A stretch of 64,000 bases of DNA from an uncultured Clostridia bacterium. Its GTDB lineage: Bacteria > Bacillota > Clostridia > Christensenellales > Borkfalkiaceae. Below, piece after piece: positions 16,289 through 26,453 of this stretch (position 1 is the stretch's first letter; every line of letters begins with the position of its first letter). A program made the position numbers and the translations under genes. Below the pieces are notes generated by a model, which was given only the letters and a program-made list of their open reading frames with translations, ran no database searches and was not told the origin of the DNA. The stretch covers positions 1-64,000 of the forward strand of contig CANQJJ010000002.1 in NCBI GenBank assembly GCA_947624215.1, given 5' to 3'.

Positions 16289-17794
16289 ATGGCCGAACAC
16301 ATCATTGAGCTTCAAAACGTGACAAAATACTATGATGACAACCTCGTCATCGACAACGTCAGCTTCTATGTCAACAAGGGTGAATTTATCACGTTTCTCG
16401 GCCCATCCGGGTGCGGCAAGACAACGACGCTGAGAATGATCGCAGGGTTCGATCTTCCGACAAGCGGTAAGATCCTCCTCAACGGGCAGGACATTTCCCT
16501 GCTCCCGCCCAACCGAAGACCTGTCAATACCGTCTTCCAGCGGTATGCCCTCTTCCCCCATCTCAACGTATTCGAAAATATCGCCTTCGGTCTCAAATGC
16601 AAGAAGGTCGTGAATACCTATGAGAACGACCGCGGCGAGCAGTATACCAAAAAGGAAAAGCTCTCCAAGAAAGAAATTTCCGACAAGGTGAAGAAAGCGC
16701 TGGAGATTGTCGACCTCGAAGGATTCGAAAAGCGCTCCATCTCCACGCTCTCGGGCGGGCAACAGCAGCGCGTCGCCATTGCGCGCGCCATCGTCAACGA
16801 GCCCGAGATCCTGCTTCTCGACGAACCCCTCGGCGCACTCGATCTCAAGATGCGAAAGGAGATGCAGATCGAGCTCAAAGAGATGCACCGCCGCTTGGGG
16901 ATCACCTTCATCTATGTCACCCATGACCAGGAAGAGGCGCTCACGATGTCGGATACCATCATCGTCATGGCCGACGGCGTCGTGCAACAGATCGGCACGC
17001 CCGCAAAGATCTACAACGAGCCCGCCAATACCTTTGTTGCGGACTTCATCGGCGAGAGCAATATTTTCAACGGTACGGTCGTCGGCGACAAAAAGGTAAA
17101 ATTCTGCGGGAAGACCTTCGACTGCCTCGACGAATTCGAAAAAGGCGAGCCCGCCGACGTCGTCGTGCGCCCCGAGGATATCCTCATGACCACTCCCGAC
17201 CGCGGAACGCTCGTCGGAGAAGTCATCTCCGTTGTCTTCAAGGGCATCCACTATGAGATCACGGCGCAAGTGGGCAAATACGAGCTCGTCATCAACTCCA
17301 CCGAGAGCAGAAAGATCGGTGAGATGATCGGCATGAACATCGCCCCCGACGGCATCCACCTCATGAAGCCCAAATATACCTCGAATATCTTCGACGGCGT
17401 CATCACAAAGCGCAATACCGTGCGTTTTGCCGACGGGGAATTCGAGTGCGACGTCACCCAGCTCTATCCCGGGAGCCATCTCGACGAGGAGGACTACCTC
17501 ATTACGGCTGCGGGGGAAAAGATCGACCTCACCGACACCGAAGTCAAGGTGGAAGTCGGCCTCTACGATATCTCCATCAGCGACGACGCCGAGGCGGGCG
17601 GCACGACGGGGCGCATCATTTCCATCATCTATAAGGGCGACCACTACCGCCTCATCGTGCGCACGGAGGAGGAAGAAGAGGACTTCGTGTTTGCGACCGA
17701 CGATCTCTGGAACGAGAACGACCTCGTCTCCGTCATCATCCCCAAGGACAAGATCAAACTGACTTTGAAGCACACGGAGGAAAAGAAGAGATGA
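16289..17794 (+). CDS. potA: Spermidine/putrescine-type ABC transporter ATPase with extended C-terminus
   Basis: Walker A GPSGCGKTTTLRMIAGF, LSGGQQQRVAIARA, LLLDEPLGALD, C-terminal TOBE-like segments. Confidence 0.93.
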   Translation: MAEHIIELQNVTKYYDDNLVIDNVSFYVNKGEFITFLGPSGCGKTTTLRMIAGFDLPTSGKILLNGQDISLLPPNRRPVNTVFQRYALFPHLNVFENIAFGLKCKKVVNTYENDRGEQYTKKEKLSKKEISDKVKKALEIVDLEGFEKRSISTLSGGQQQRVAIARAIVNEPEILLLDEPLGALDLKMRKEMQIELKEMHRRLGITFIYVTHDQEEALTMSDTIIVMADGVVQQIGTPAKIYNEPANTFVADFIGESNIFNGTVVGDKKVKFCGKTFDCLDEFEKGEPADVVVRPEDILMTTPDRGTLVGEVISVVFKGIHYEITAQVGKYELVINSTESRKIGEMIGMNIAPDGIHLMKPKYTSNIFDGVITKRNTVRFADGEFECDVTQLYPGSHLDEEDYLITAAGEKIDLTDTEVKVEVGLYDISISDDAEAGGTTGRIISIIYKGDHYRLIVRTEEEEEDFVFATDDLWNENDLVSVIIPKDKIKLTLKHTEEKKR

Positions 17795-18600
17795 AGATCC
17801 CCCGCTTTTCCCGTAAGACGCTGTGCATTCCCTATGCCGTCTTCCTCATTTTCTTTGTCATCGTGCCCATGCTTGTTATCTTCTTCTATGCCTTTACGGA
17901 TAGCAACATGCACCTCTCTTTCAACAACTTCGTCAAGTTCTTCTCCGACCCGACAAAACTTTCCACCATCGTCTACTCGCTCGTCATCGCGCTCATCACG
18001 ACGGTCATATGCCTCGTCATCGCCTATCCCGTCGCCTACATTCTCGCGCGCAGTACGATGAAGCGAAAATTCGTCATCCTGATGCTCTTCGTGCTCCCCA
18101 TGTGGATCAACTTCGTCTTGCGCGTCAACGCGCTCCGCGAGCTCTTCAACCTGCTCTCCTCTCTCGACGGGATGGCGTGGCTTGCCGGCTCCAACTATTT
18201 CAAGACGGTCTTCGGCATGGTGTATGACTTTCTCCCCTTCATGATCCTGCCCCTGTACACCACCATGCTGAAAATAGATCCCTCCCTTTACGAAGCGAGC
18301 GCAGACCTCGGGGCGAGCGGATTTGCAACGTTCACCCGCGTCACCATCCCCCTCTCCGTGCCCGGCATCATGAGCGGCGTGACGATGGTGGCCCTTCCCT
18401 CGATGACCAACTATGTCGTCTCCGACATGCTCGGCAACGCCAAGGTGACGATCATCGGTAAGTTCATCTCCGATTACTTCGGCAACGATTGGCACATGGG
18501 CTCGATGATCGCGCTCATCCTGCTCATCGTCGTCTTTGTCTCGACTTGGTTCACGGGCGGCTTTAAGTCCGAAGAAAACGTCAGGGGGACAAGTTTATGA
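17791..18600 (+). CDS. potB: Spermidine/putrescine ABC permease PotB-type
   Basis: Polytopic permease, EASADLGASGFATFTRVTIPLSVPGI EAA loop. Confidence 0.92.
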   Translation: MKIPRFSRKTLCIPYAVFLIFFVIVPMLVIFFYAFTDSNMHLSFNNFVKFFSDPTKLSTIVYSLVIALITTVICLVIAYPVAYILARSTMKRKFVILMLFVLPMWINFVLRVNALRELFNLLSSLDGMAWLAGSNYFKTVFGMVYDFLPFMILPLYTTMLKIDPSLYEASADLGASGFATFTRVTIPLSVPGIMSGVTMVALPSMTNYVVSDMLGNAKVTIIGKFISDYFGNDWHMGSMIALILLIVVFVSTWFTGGFKSEENVRGTSL

Positions 18601-19412
18601 ACAAGAAACATGTTGTGTTCAAGTGCCTCAAAGCATTTTTGGTCGGGCTCGTTTTGCTCGTCATCTACGCCCCCATTCTGCTCCTTGCCATCTACAGTTT
18701 TGACAAGACAAACATGATCGGCCGCTTCGAAGGGTTCTCCCTCACCCACTACGCCGCGCTCTTCCAAAACTCCAAAGTTCTCGGCATGATCGGCAACACC
18801 TTCCTGCTCGCCTTTCTCGCCGCCATTCTTTCGACGATTTTGGGAACCGTGGGCGCGCTCGGGATGTTCTACACGAAAAAACGCGTGAAGATGCTCATCC
18901 ACGGAGCCTCCCAGATCCCCGTCATCAATGCGGAGATCGTCACCGCGCTCTCGCTCACCGTCACGTTCGTGGCAGTCGGGCTCGGCCGCTCCTACTTCAC
19001 ATTGCTCATCGGACACATGGTCATCTGCACACCCTTTGTGGTGCTCTCCGTCATGCCGAAACTCAAACAGATGGACAACTCCCTCTATGAGGCCGCGCTC
19101 GACTTGGGCGCATCCCCCTTTAAGGCGCTGTGGAAAGTCGTGCTCCCGCAGATCATCCCCGGAGTCATCTCGGGCTTCATGCTCGCGATCACGCTCTCTC
19201 TCGACGACTACATCGTCACGATGTATACCCGCCCCGCGGGCTTCGAGACCATTTCTACCTACGTCTACAACGCAACGACCAAGGGGAATGCGCATACCGC
19301 CGTCACGCTCGCCTCTTTGTGGGCGCTCACGACCATCATCTTCGTCATCATCGTGCTCTTTGTGGTCATCTCCAATCTTTCGAGCATCCGCAAGAAGGAG
19401 GCAAGCAAATGA
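18597..19412 (+). CDS. potC: Spermidine/putrescine ABC permease PotC-type
   Basis: EAALDLGASPFKALWKVVLPQIIPGVISGFMLAITLSLDDYIVTMYT. Confidence 0.93.
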   Translation: MNKKHVVFKCLKAFLVGLVLLVIYAPILLLAIYSFDKTNMIGRFEGFSLTHYAALFQNSKVLGMIGNTFLLAFLAAILSTILGTVGALGMFYTKKRVKMLIHGASQIPVINAEIVTALSLTVTFVAVGLGRSYFTLLIGHMVICTPFVVLSVMPKLKQMDNSLYEAALDLGASPFKALWKVVLPQIIPGVISGFMLAITLSLDDYIVTMYTRPAGFETISTYVYNATTKGNAHTAVTLASLWALTTIIFVIIVLFVVISNLSSIRKKEASK

Positions 19413-21184
19413 ACAAGAAAAGATTGGGTTCCGTGGCACTTGCAGCCGCCTTTCTTCTCCCCTCGCTCGCAACGCTCGGCGGATGCGGAGGCTCTGATAC
19501 CATCGTCCTCCGCGTCTACAATTGGGAGGAATACATCGACGAGGGCGGCAAGGGAACTTTCATCTACGACGAGCTCCACGAACTCGACGATGAGGGAGAT
19601 CCCGTGACGGATGAAAACGGCAACCACGTCCATATCCATTCCGATATCGTGGATGAAGACTACAAGGCATGGTACGAAACGGCCATGGGGCAACCGCTCA
19701 GCGAGGAGGGACCCCGCCTTCTCGACGACTTCTGCCTCTGGTATGAAAAGACTTACGGCCAACCCATCCGCGTGGAATACTCCACTTTCGGCACCAACGA
19801 GGATATGTATAACGAGATCATCCTCGGCAACGAATACGATCTCCTCTGTCCCTCCGACTACATGATCATGAAGCTGGCCGCCGAGGGACGGCTCGAAAAA
19901 TACGACGAGAGCTTCTTCGACGAGAGCATCCCCGAGAATTACTATGTGCGCAACGTCTCCCCTTTCATTGCCGACAAATTCGAGAACAATGCTGGGCTCG
20001 CCATCCGCAAAGACGACGCGGGCGAGGAGATCTATTGGAAGGATTACGCGGCAGGCTACATGTGGGGCACGACGGGGTTTGTCTATAATCCCGCCGCGAT
20101 GGACGGAAAACTCGAAGAATTCCTCGAAGAATGCGATTGGGAGATCTTCACGAATGAGCAAGTCGCGGGGCGGATCACGGCAAAGGACAACGTACGCGAT
20201 ACCTACTTCGCCGCCCTCGGCGTGACTTACCAACAAGAGGCGCACAATCAAGCGGACTCGCTTGCCGCCCTCAAAGCACAATATGACGCAGGCGAACTTA
20301 CCCCTGCCGCATATACCGAGGCCATCACGCGCATCTTCAACGCGACCGACGACGAGACCATCTCGCTCGTGGAGCCCCGCCTCATGGACATCAAGAAGAA
20401 CATCTTCAGTTTTGAGACGGATACGGGCAAGGCCGACATGGTAGCGGGCAAGATCTGGCTCAACTATGCGTGGAGCGGAGACGCCGTCTATGCCATCGAC
20501 CTTGCGGAGAGCGGCGTGGATGAGGACGGCAAGGCGAGCGAAACGGCCTTTCTCAATTATTATGTTCCCAAGACGGGCACCAATCTCTTCTTCGACGGCT
20601 GGGTAATGCCGAAGGGCGCCAATAAGCAGGCGGCACAGGCCTTCGTCAACTTCCTCTCCATGCCTCAAAATGCGATGCGGAACAGCTACTACATCGCCTA
20701 TACCTCCGTTATCGCGGGAGAGGAGCAGGAAATGTTGGACTACGCGGACTATCTCTATGGCTACTATCCCGAGGATGAATTCGAGGAGGGCGAGGGGTAT
20801 GAAGAGCCCGTGGACTATGACCTCACCTACTTCTTCTACGGTGAGAACTACGGCGATGACGTCTCCCCCATTCTTTTGCCCGCCGAACCCGAACAGGCGA
20901 CAAGCCGCCAGCTCTATGCACAGTTCCCCCCCGAAGAGGTCATTGCACGGTGTGCCGTCATGGACTATTACGACAAGGAGGCGAGCGAACGCATCAATGA
21001 GCTGTGGTCGCGCGTAAAATCCGAAACACTTGACGCGTGGGCCATCATTGTCATCATTGTCACCGTCCTCGTCATCGTCGCGCTCATCGTCTATCTCAAA
21101 TTCGGCGACAAGGTAGATTTCTTCCGCGCAAAGCCCAAGAAAGGCTACAAGCTCGTCAAACAGGTAGATCCCGACAGAATGTAG
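19409..21184 (+). CDS. potD: PotD-type polyamine-binding lipoprotein with C-terminal TM anchor
   Basis: Lipobox LGGCGG, VLRVYNWEEYID, WGTTGFVYNP; start overlaps the potC stop (ATGA). Confidence 0.9.
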   Translation: MNKKRLGSVALAAAFLLPSLATLGGCGGSDTIVLRVYNWEEYIDEGGKGTFIYDELHELDDEGDPVTDENGNHVHIHSDIVDEDYKAWYETAMGQPLSEEGPRLLDDFCLWYEKTYGQPIRVEYSTFGTNEDMYNEIILGNEYDLLCPSDYMIMKLAAEGRLEKYDESFFDESIPENYYVRNVSPFIADKFENNAGLAIRKDDAGEEIYWKDYAAGYMWGTTGFVYNPAAMDGKLEEFLEECDWEIFTNEQVAGRITAKDNVRDTYFAALGVTYQQEAHNQADSLAALKAQYDAGELTPAAYTEAITRIFNATDDETISLVEPRLMDIKKNIFSFETDTGKADMVAGKIWLNYAWSGDAVYAIDLAESGVDEDGKASETAFLNYYVPKTGTNLFFDGWVMPKGANKQAAQAFVNFLSMPQNAMRNSYYIAYTSVIAGEEQEMLDYADYLYGYYPEDEFEEGEGYEEPVDYDLTYFFYGENYGDDVSPILLPAEPEQATSRQLYAQFPPEEVIARCAVMDYYDKEASERINELWSRVKSETLDAWAIIVIIVTVLVIVALIVYLKFGDKVDFFRAKPKKGYKLVKQVDPDRM

Positions 21185-21206
21185 ATATAAGCAAGCATCA
21201 AAAAAT

Positions 21207-21241
21207 CCCGTGCCGCTTTGATATGCAGCGCGGGTTTTTCT
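21207..21241 (+). terminator. Intrinsic terminator of the pot operon
   Basis: CCCGTGCCGC...GCAGCGCGGG then TTTTTC. Confidence 0.75.
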
Positions 21242-21250
21242 TTATCCGAC

Positions 21251-22102
21251 TTACTTCTTTACCGTCACGAGATTGGTCGCATTGCTACCGAGTAGCGGAG
21301 ACAGCCGCTCGAATTCATAGGACGGGAACACGATCGCGGTCGGCTCGTTCCCGCGGATCACGATGCGGTAGTAGGGCTTGACGCTGTATGCTCCGTTTTG
21401 TAGGCTGACCTTGTAGCGTTTCATCAAGTCGGCCGAGGCCCCTTGTTCCTTGTTCCAATTTGGGAAAGCGATCCGCCTCTCCACCCTCTCGATGCGCTCA
21501 ATGCGCTCATACGGGATCTTGACGACGCCCGAGACGCTTGCAAGACAGAGTGCGGGGCCGTCGCAAAAGACATACTGCTCGCTGTTCACACAGGAGTAGA
21601 ATTTGTGCTTGAGCATAAACGTGCCTTTTTCGGAAATAATGTCCACGGGAATGGCCGTATCGGGCACGAGGAGTTCTTCGCGCGATTCCCGTTCCAACCG
21701 TTTCCACCGCTCGTTCAGGTCTCCGCAGACAGGGCTCGCCATGGCCGACCTCTTTCTGAAAAAAGCGAACACCTCTATGGCGACCCCGACGGCAAGTAGC
21801 CCCAAACCTATGCCGAAGCCCCACCACAGACCGTTTCCCACCAGCTCCTCATAGGCCACGTCGCCGTCCGCCAACAAATCGAGCGAACCCGTGAACAGGC
21901 CCACCCCCAATGCGATCAAGACGAGAGCGGCAATGGAGAACCATTGCGGGATGCCGGCGCGTTTTTCGAAGGACGTAAGCTCTGCCTGTAACTTTTTCTG
22001 TCTCGCGGCGGTTTCGCTGCCGATCTTCTTTACGATGAATTCCTCATTTTCGAGCCGGAAGATCCCATCGGTGCCTTCACTTAGCCGAAAGAAATTTTTC
22101 AT
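21251..22102 (-). CDS. Uncharacterised two-TM protein
   Basis: Long ORF in operon context; two hydrophobic segments; no family recognised. Confidence 0.75.
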   Translation of the reverse strand: MKNFFRLSEGTDGIFRLENEEFIVKKIGSETAARQKKLQAELTSFEKRAGIPQWFSIAALVLIALGVGLFTGSLDLLADGDVAYEELVGNGLWWGFGIGLGLLAVGVAIEVFAFFRKRSAMASPVCGDLNERWKRLERESREELLVPDTAIPVDIISEKGTFMLKHKFYSCVNSEQYVFCDGPALCLASVSGVVKIPYERIERIERVERRIAFPNWNKEQGASADLMKRYKVSLQNGAYSVKPYYRIVIRGNEPTAIVFPSYEFERLSPLLGSNATNLVTVKK

Positions 22103-22111
22103 ACCCTTATC

Positions 22112-22447
22112 CTATTTTTTCACGCTGATGCACGGAACATCGCGCCCTCCGTGCGTCGCCTGCACCTGTATGCGCATCCCTCTTGCAGTCATATGCACTT
22201 TGAATTCCTCGCCGTCAACGGTGGCGCGGAGCGTCAAATAGCGCATATTCTGCCCAGATGTCTGGTCTTCGAGCGCGCCGTCCACATACAAAAAGATCCC
22301 GCCCGCCTTTGCCTCCACCTTCACCTCATGGCTGTGGACGGAAAAGAGATAGACGCGCTTGAACCGCGCCATGAAGATGATGAAAAACAACATGAGTGCC
22401 AATAAAGCGATGCCTACCGCTAAAGGGACAATGAGAACAGGATCCAT
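22112..22447 (-). CDS. Uncharacterised single-TM protein
   Basis: MDPVLIVPLAVGIALLALMLFFIIFMARFKRVYLF...; start adjacent to the upstream gene's stop. Confidence 0.7.
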   Translation of the reverse strand: MDPVLIVPLAVGIALLALMLFFIIFMARFKRVYLFSVHSHEVKVEAKAGGIFLYVDGALEDQTSGQNMRYLTLRATVDGEEFKVHMTARGMRIQVQATHGGRDVPCISVKK

Positions 22448-22448
22448 A

Positions 22449-23162
22449 TTACACCCCCGCGCCCTGCTTTTCCATGAGGCGGAAAATCTTTTTATAGTCG
22501 TGCAAGAGCATCTTTCCGCCAAACGTCCATCTGCCCCGCTTGATGAGCACATACGGTTTTCCGCCCCGCTTGGGCGTTGCGCCGTACTCCGGACCGAGAT
22601 AATACGCAGGTGAACATACCGCGTGGATATTCATGCTCGGAAGGTCGCTTTTCACAATAAATTCGACGAGGGGAAGCAGGGCCGCCGCGGCCGCCGGGAT
22701 GTCGTCGAGCCCGAAGAGGGAGAGATCGATCGTCTCATCCCCAACCCGGACCCACGGGATGTCGTCGCCCGCGCATTCGGGCAGGGTGACGGGGTATTCG
22801 AGGATGCCGCCGTGGACCATCCCGCGCGGCGAGATGTTCTGTTCGCGCATGTAGAGGAGTAGCCCCACCCCGCATTCGGGCGGGATCATGTTGCCGCGAC
22901 TTTGCCGATATTTTAGCCCGAGAACGAGGTCGACTCCCAAGGCAACAAAGTAGACGGCGGAGAGCGCGATGACGACGGGCAAAAACCACGGCTGTTCCTT
23001 CTGTTCCTCCGAAGTGAGACGGCTCAGGAGCATGATACTGAGAAGATATGCGCCCAACACGGCACAGATGATGAGATCGTACCGCCATCGCCTCTTCTCG
23101 AATTGAGCCTTCTCCATCGACTTTCGAAAATACACCGTTTCACGGTATTCGGAAAATGTCAT
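22449..23162 (-). CDS. Uncharacterised membrane protein
   Basis: Two N-terminal TM segments; 4-bp overlap with the next upstream gene. Confidence 0.75.
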   Translation of the reverse strand: MTFSEYRETVYFRKSMEKAQFEKRRWRYDLIICAVLGAYLLSIMLLSRLTSEEQKEQPWFLPVVIALSAVYFVALGVDLVLGLKYRQSRGNMIPPECGVGLLLYMREQNISPRGMVHGGILEYPVTLPECAGDDIPWVRVGDETIDLSLFGLDDIPAAAAALLPLVEFIVKSDLPSMNIHAVCSPAYYLGPEYGATPKRGGKPYVLIKRGRWTFGGKMLLHDYKKIFRLMEKQGAGV

Positions 23163-23863
23163 TGCGGAAACACCCTCCCGAGCACACGTCTCACAACGGG
23201 GTAGACAGTCTCAAATTGCGGTTTGGCGACATACCCCCCATCCAGCCGCGTAAAGACCGCCTGTAATACCTCGGCCTGCATGCCATGATTCTTCTTGTTC
23301 GCTTGGGACTGCACAAACCCGCTCACGGAAAAACGCCTCTTGGTATTCTCTAAATAGAATTTGAGAAAGAGATCGTACTCGGCGTGCGCATCCACAGAGC
23401 GCCCTTCATCCAACGCGACCATCGCACAAAGATAGGCCGTTTCACCGATCCTGAAGCGGCTGACGCGGTCGGACCGCGCACGGCGATATGCCGCAATTGC
23501 CTCCTTTAAGGCGGGGATGTCATCACGCACCCCATACAAAACGATGCGTTTCTCTTCCGCACCGATAAAAGGCAAAAAACGGTGAAGCCTCTCACATCTT
23601 CTCACGATCCGTGCGGCTTTTTCAAAATCCTTACTTTCTACCGCATCGCTGAATTTGATCCCGAGCATGGCATTCAATACGAGAAAAGGAAAAATGAGAA
23701 GAAGCGAACCCGCTAAGACAAGACCGAGGATCGCCCCAAAAACTTCGTCTGTTCCCTTTATGAGCACATAGATGAAGAGCGCAATGCACCCTGCAAGCAT
23801 GAGACAGACGACGACTGACAAAATAATGATCTTTTGGGCCTGTTTTTTCATGTTTCTCTCCAA
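23159..23863 (-). CDS. Uncharacterised membrane protein
   Basis: Two N-terminal TM segments; Shine-Dalgarno GGAGAG upstream of ATG. Confidence 0.75.
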   Translation of the reverse strand: MERNMKKQAQKIIILSVVVCLMLAGCIALFIYVLIKGTDEVFGAILGLVLAGSLLLIFPFLVLNAMLGIKFSDAVESKDFEKAARIVRRCERLHRFLPFIGAEEKRIVLYGVRDDIPALKEAIAAYRRARSDRVSRFRIGETAYLCAMVALDEGRSVDAHAEYDLFLKFYLENTKRRFSVSGFVQSQANKKNHGMQAEVLQAVFTRLDGGYVAKPQFETVYPVVRRVLGRVFPQ

Positions 23864-23870
23864 AAATACC

Positions 23871-23891
23871 GTATTATGTCACACATAATAC
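23871..23891. repeat. Dispersed palindrome copy 2: GTATTATGTCACACATAATAC
   Basis: Perfect 8-5-8 inverted repeat. Confidence 0.85.
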
Positions 23892-23904
23892 TATGCAAAA
23901 ATGC

Positions 23905-24096
23905 CTAAATGGGCGTATCGTCGCCGCGATCGCCCGATTTTTTGCCCTTTCGCTTGCGCACTGCCTCGGTGAGCAGATATTCGATCTGCCCGTTGAGCGA
24001 GCGGAAATCTTCCTCGGCCCACTTCATGAGATCGGCATAGAGCGAGGGAGAAAGCCGGAGAGGCACTTGTTTTTTGGTTTTATCCGTCTCTTTCAT
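23905..24096 (-). CDS. Small (63 aa) ribbon-helix-helix / Arc-like protein
   Basis: [45 protein letters not shown] overlap with the upstream gene. Confidence 0.8.
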   Translation of the reverse strand: MKETDKTKKQVPLRLSPSLYADLMKWAEEDFRSLNGQIEYLLTEAVRKRKGKKSGDRGDDTPI

Positions 24097-25331
24097 TTCC
24101 CCTCCTCTCTTCGTTTCTCCTTCAGGAGCATTTCGACGGGCCGCACTTTCCTGCGGTAGATGACGAACATCACGATCCAGATAATCACGGAAAGAATGGC
24201 CGCGGGGATGAGAAAGATCATGATGCAGCTTCCGATGCTCTCCGCGAGGACCGTCCCCTCCACTGTGAAATATCCGACGAGGCCGACGATGACGCCGAGA
24301 AGTACGGGCGTCGCGAGGGCCGTAAAGAACATGATGTTTCCCGACTTCTGCAGGCGAAGCCACGCCCCCTGCAATTGTTTTCTGAGCCCATCCGCCTCAC
24401 TGCCGGTGAGTTTTTCGAAGTTGCGCCTGTAGATCTCCTTTTTGCGGCGTTCAAGCGGAAACAGATACACGAAGAGCACTGCAAGCACCACGACAAAGAA
24501 GACGCCTGCGAGCAGCCACGACAGCGTGGAGCCGAGCTGTTCCCATAGACCCTCAAAACAGGAGGCGATGACCGCAAATCCGATCGCGAACCCGAGGAAA
24601 AAGCTCGCAATGCCGCTCCGCTTTGCCACAAGATGAAACTCCGCGCGCTCGGTTTCTTCCTTCAAGAACATCATGACGGAGAGCGGGACGGACGAGTATG
24701 CCCGCGCGTTCTCCGATTCGGAGGCGATCCTCGCCTCGGACAGGCCGAGCTTCTTGCGTTTGATCTCTTCGATCTCCCCCTCTGCGCGCTCATAGAGTGC
24801 GGTGCGGGCCCTCCCCTCCGCAGTCACCTCGAGCACGGTAGGCACGGCCGCCAAGATGCAGAAGACGATGCACGCCACGAGCAAGAAGACTTGCGGAACG
24901 GGCAAAACGGCACAGACAATCGCGATCGTCATCAAAATCACATAGCCGAGCAGGGAAACGATGGCCGCGAGGATGCCGAACGGGTTGCGCTTTCCGAGCG
25001 TCTCCGTCCATGCGGCATAGAGTTTTGCGTATTGTTCGCGCTCTTCCCCTCTGAGTTCGAGCTCGTTGGCGGCATTCTGGAGCTCTGCAAGGCCGCGCAC
25101 ATACGTCGTCTTGTATTGTCTCAGGATCGCGCTTGCCGCTCCGAACAGTACCCCGAGGACGGAAAACGTGGCAATGAGCGGCAGGTTGGGTTCCTCAGTC
25201 ACGAATGAGAGGACGACAGGCACGAGCGCGAGGAGTGCACCGATCGCGCCGAAAATGTTTACCATGCGGAGAAACCGCGCCATGTTTTCCGCACGCTTCC
25301 CCGTGAAAAACAGTTTGATGAATTCGTCCAT
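24093..25331 (-). CDS. Uncharacterised multi-pass membrane protein
   Basis: 412 aa, repeated TM pairs, downstream of an ABC-2 exporter. Confidence 0.75.
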   Translation of the reverse strand: MDEFIKLFFTGKRAENMARFLRMVNIFGAIGALLALVPVVLSFVTEEPNLPLIATFSVLGVLFGAASAILRQYKTTYVRGLAELQNAANELELRGEEREQYAKLYAAWTETLGKRNPFGILAAIVSLLGYVILMTIAIVCAVLPVPQVFLLVACIVFCILAAVPTVLEVTAEGRARTALYERAEGEIEEIKRKKLGLSEARIASESENARAYSSVPLSVMMFLKEETERAEFHLVAKRSGIASFFLGFAIGFAVIASCFEGLWEQLGSTLSWLLAGVFFVVVLAVLFVYLFPLERRKKEIYRRNFEKLTGSEADGLRKQLQGAWLRLQKSGNIMFFTALATPVLLGVIVGLVGYFTVEGTVLAESIGSCIMIFLIPAAILSVIIWIVMFVIYRRKVRPVEMLLKEKRREEGK

Positions 25332-25346
25332 CCCCGTTGCCTCCCC

Positions 25347-26453
25347 TTATTTTCCGAACATGATGCGCTCGCTCGAAAACAGCCTCGTCATGACAAAGAC
25401 GAGCAATGCCGTAAAGAGCAGGTTCATACCGACGGCCAAACAGGATCCCCATACGGCCAGCCCGCCCGCCAAGATCTTTTGCATGGCAACGACGGCACCG
25501 AGCACGGGAATGGCATAGGCAGGGCCTCCCATCGAGGGCACAAAATTGGTGACGAGCGAGAGCACCATGAACAGGATCATGAGAACGCTCACATATCCCG
25601 AGGCCTCCTTCACCGAACGTGACAAAGCGGAAACGGTGGAGATGAGCGCCACGATGCAGGGCACGATGCTGATCATGAGCAGGAGAACGAGCAAATAGCT
25701 CCAGACCGAATATCCCCCGAGCGCCCCGAGCGAGACGCCCATGAGTTTGGGCATGGAGAGCGCAACGCCCAAAAAGCTCGAGGCCGCACCGATCATGGAG
25801 ATACAGCTGAGCGGCAAGATCTTTCCGAGCGCGATATCCCTTCTCTTCGCCGACGTCACGAGGATGGTCGCGAGCGTTCCGCGTTCCTTCTCCCCCGCCA
25901 CCGATTCGAGCGTCACGCTCATGCACGCCGAAAAGATAAAGCAAACAATGAGCATGGGGAGCAGTGCAGACAGGAACTCAGTCCCGACTGCGGCATCCTC
26001 CTTCACCGTCTCGACGTCGATGGGAAAGCGCATGCCCACGCCAATGAGGACGGACGAGACAAAGGAATAGAAGTATATGCCGTCCTCGCTCCCGTCGTCA
26101 TAGACAATACCCGCACGGGCGCCCTCGCCGAGCAGATCGAAGTTCTCCGTAAACGTGAGAATGGCCGTTGCCTCCCCTTCTTCGATCGCGGCACGCGCCT
26201 CCTCTTCGTCCTCGAGCGGAAGCCACTCCACCTTGTCGCCGTTTTCACGGAGCCCCTGTTCGATGACCCCGACGACTGCTGATTCGCCCGAGAGGTAGAC
26301 CTTGAACTCGTGCGGCTCGTCGCTGTATGCAATTTCCCCGATGAACGTATAGAGCAAAAAGATGAGGATGCCGGGAAGGAGCATGGTGACGATGAGGCGG
26401 GGATCATGGAAGAAACGGTGGAATTCCTTCTTCATGAGGGAGAGAAGTTTCAT
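25347..26453 (-). CDS. ABC-2 type permease (NatB-like)
   Basis: MKLLSLMKKEFHRFFHDPRLIVTMLLPGILIFLLYTF and TM-rich C-terminus (VAGEKERGTLATILVTSAKRRDIALGK). Confidence 0.9.
   Translation of the reverse strand: MKLLSLMKKEFHRFFHDPRLIVTMLLPGILIFLLYTFIGEIAYSDEPHEFKVYLSGESAVVGVIEQGLRENGDKVEWLPLEDEEEARAAIEEGEATAILTFTENFDLLGEGARAGIVYDDGSEDGIYFYSFVSSVLIGVGMRFPIDVETVKEDAAVGTEFLSALLPMLIVCFIFSACMSVTLESVAGEKERGTLATILVTSAKRRDIALGKILPLSCISMIGAASSFLGVALSMPKLMGVSLGALGGYSVWSYLLVLLLMISIVPCIVALISTVSALSRSVKEASGYVSVLMILFMVLSLVTNFVPSMGGPAYAIPVLGAVVAMQKILAGGLAVWGSCLAVGMNLLFTALLVFVMTRLFSSERIMFGK

Noticed and set aside
19130-19408. N-terminal extension of the potD ORF
   Set aside because: Overlaps potC in another frame; the lipoprotein start MNKKRLGSVALAAAFLL at 19409 is clearly correct.
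24097-24363. N-terminal extension of the small RHH ORF
   Set aside because: Arg/His-rich shadow of the overlapping membrane protein; the start at 24096 makes an ATGA overlap.
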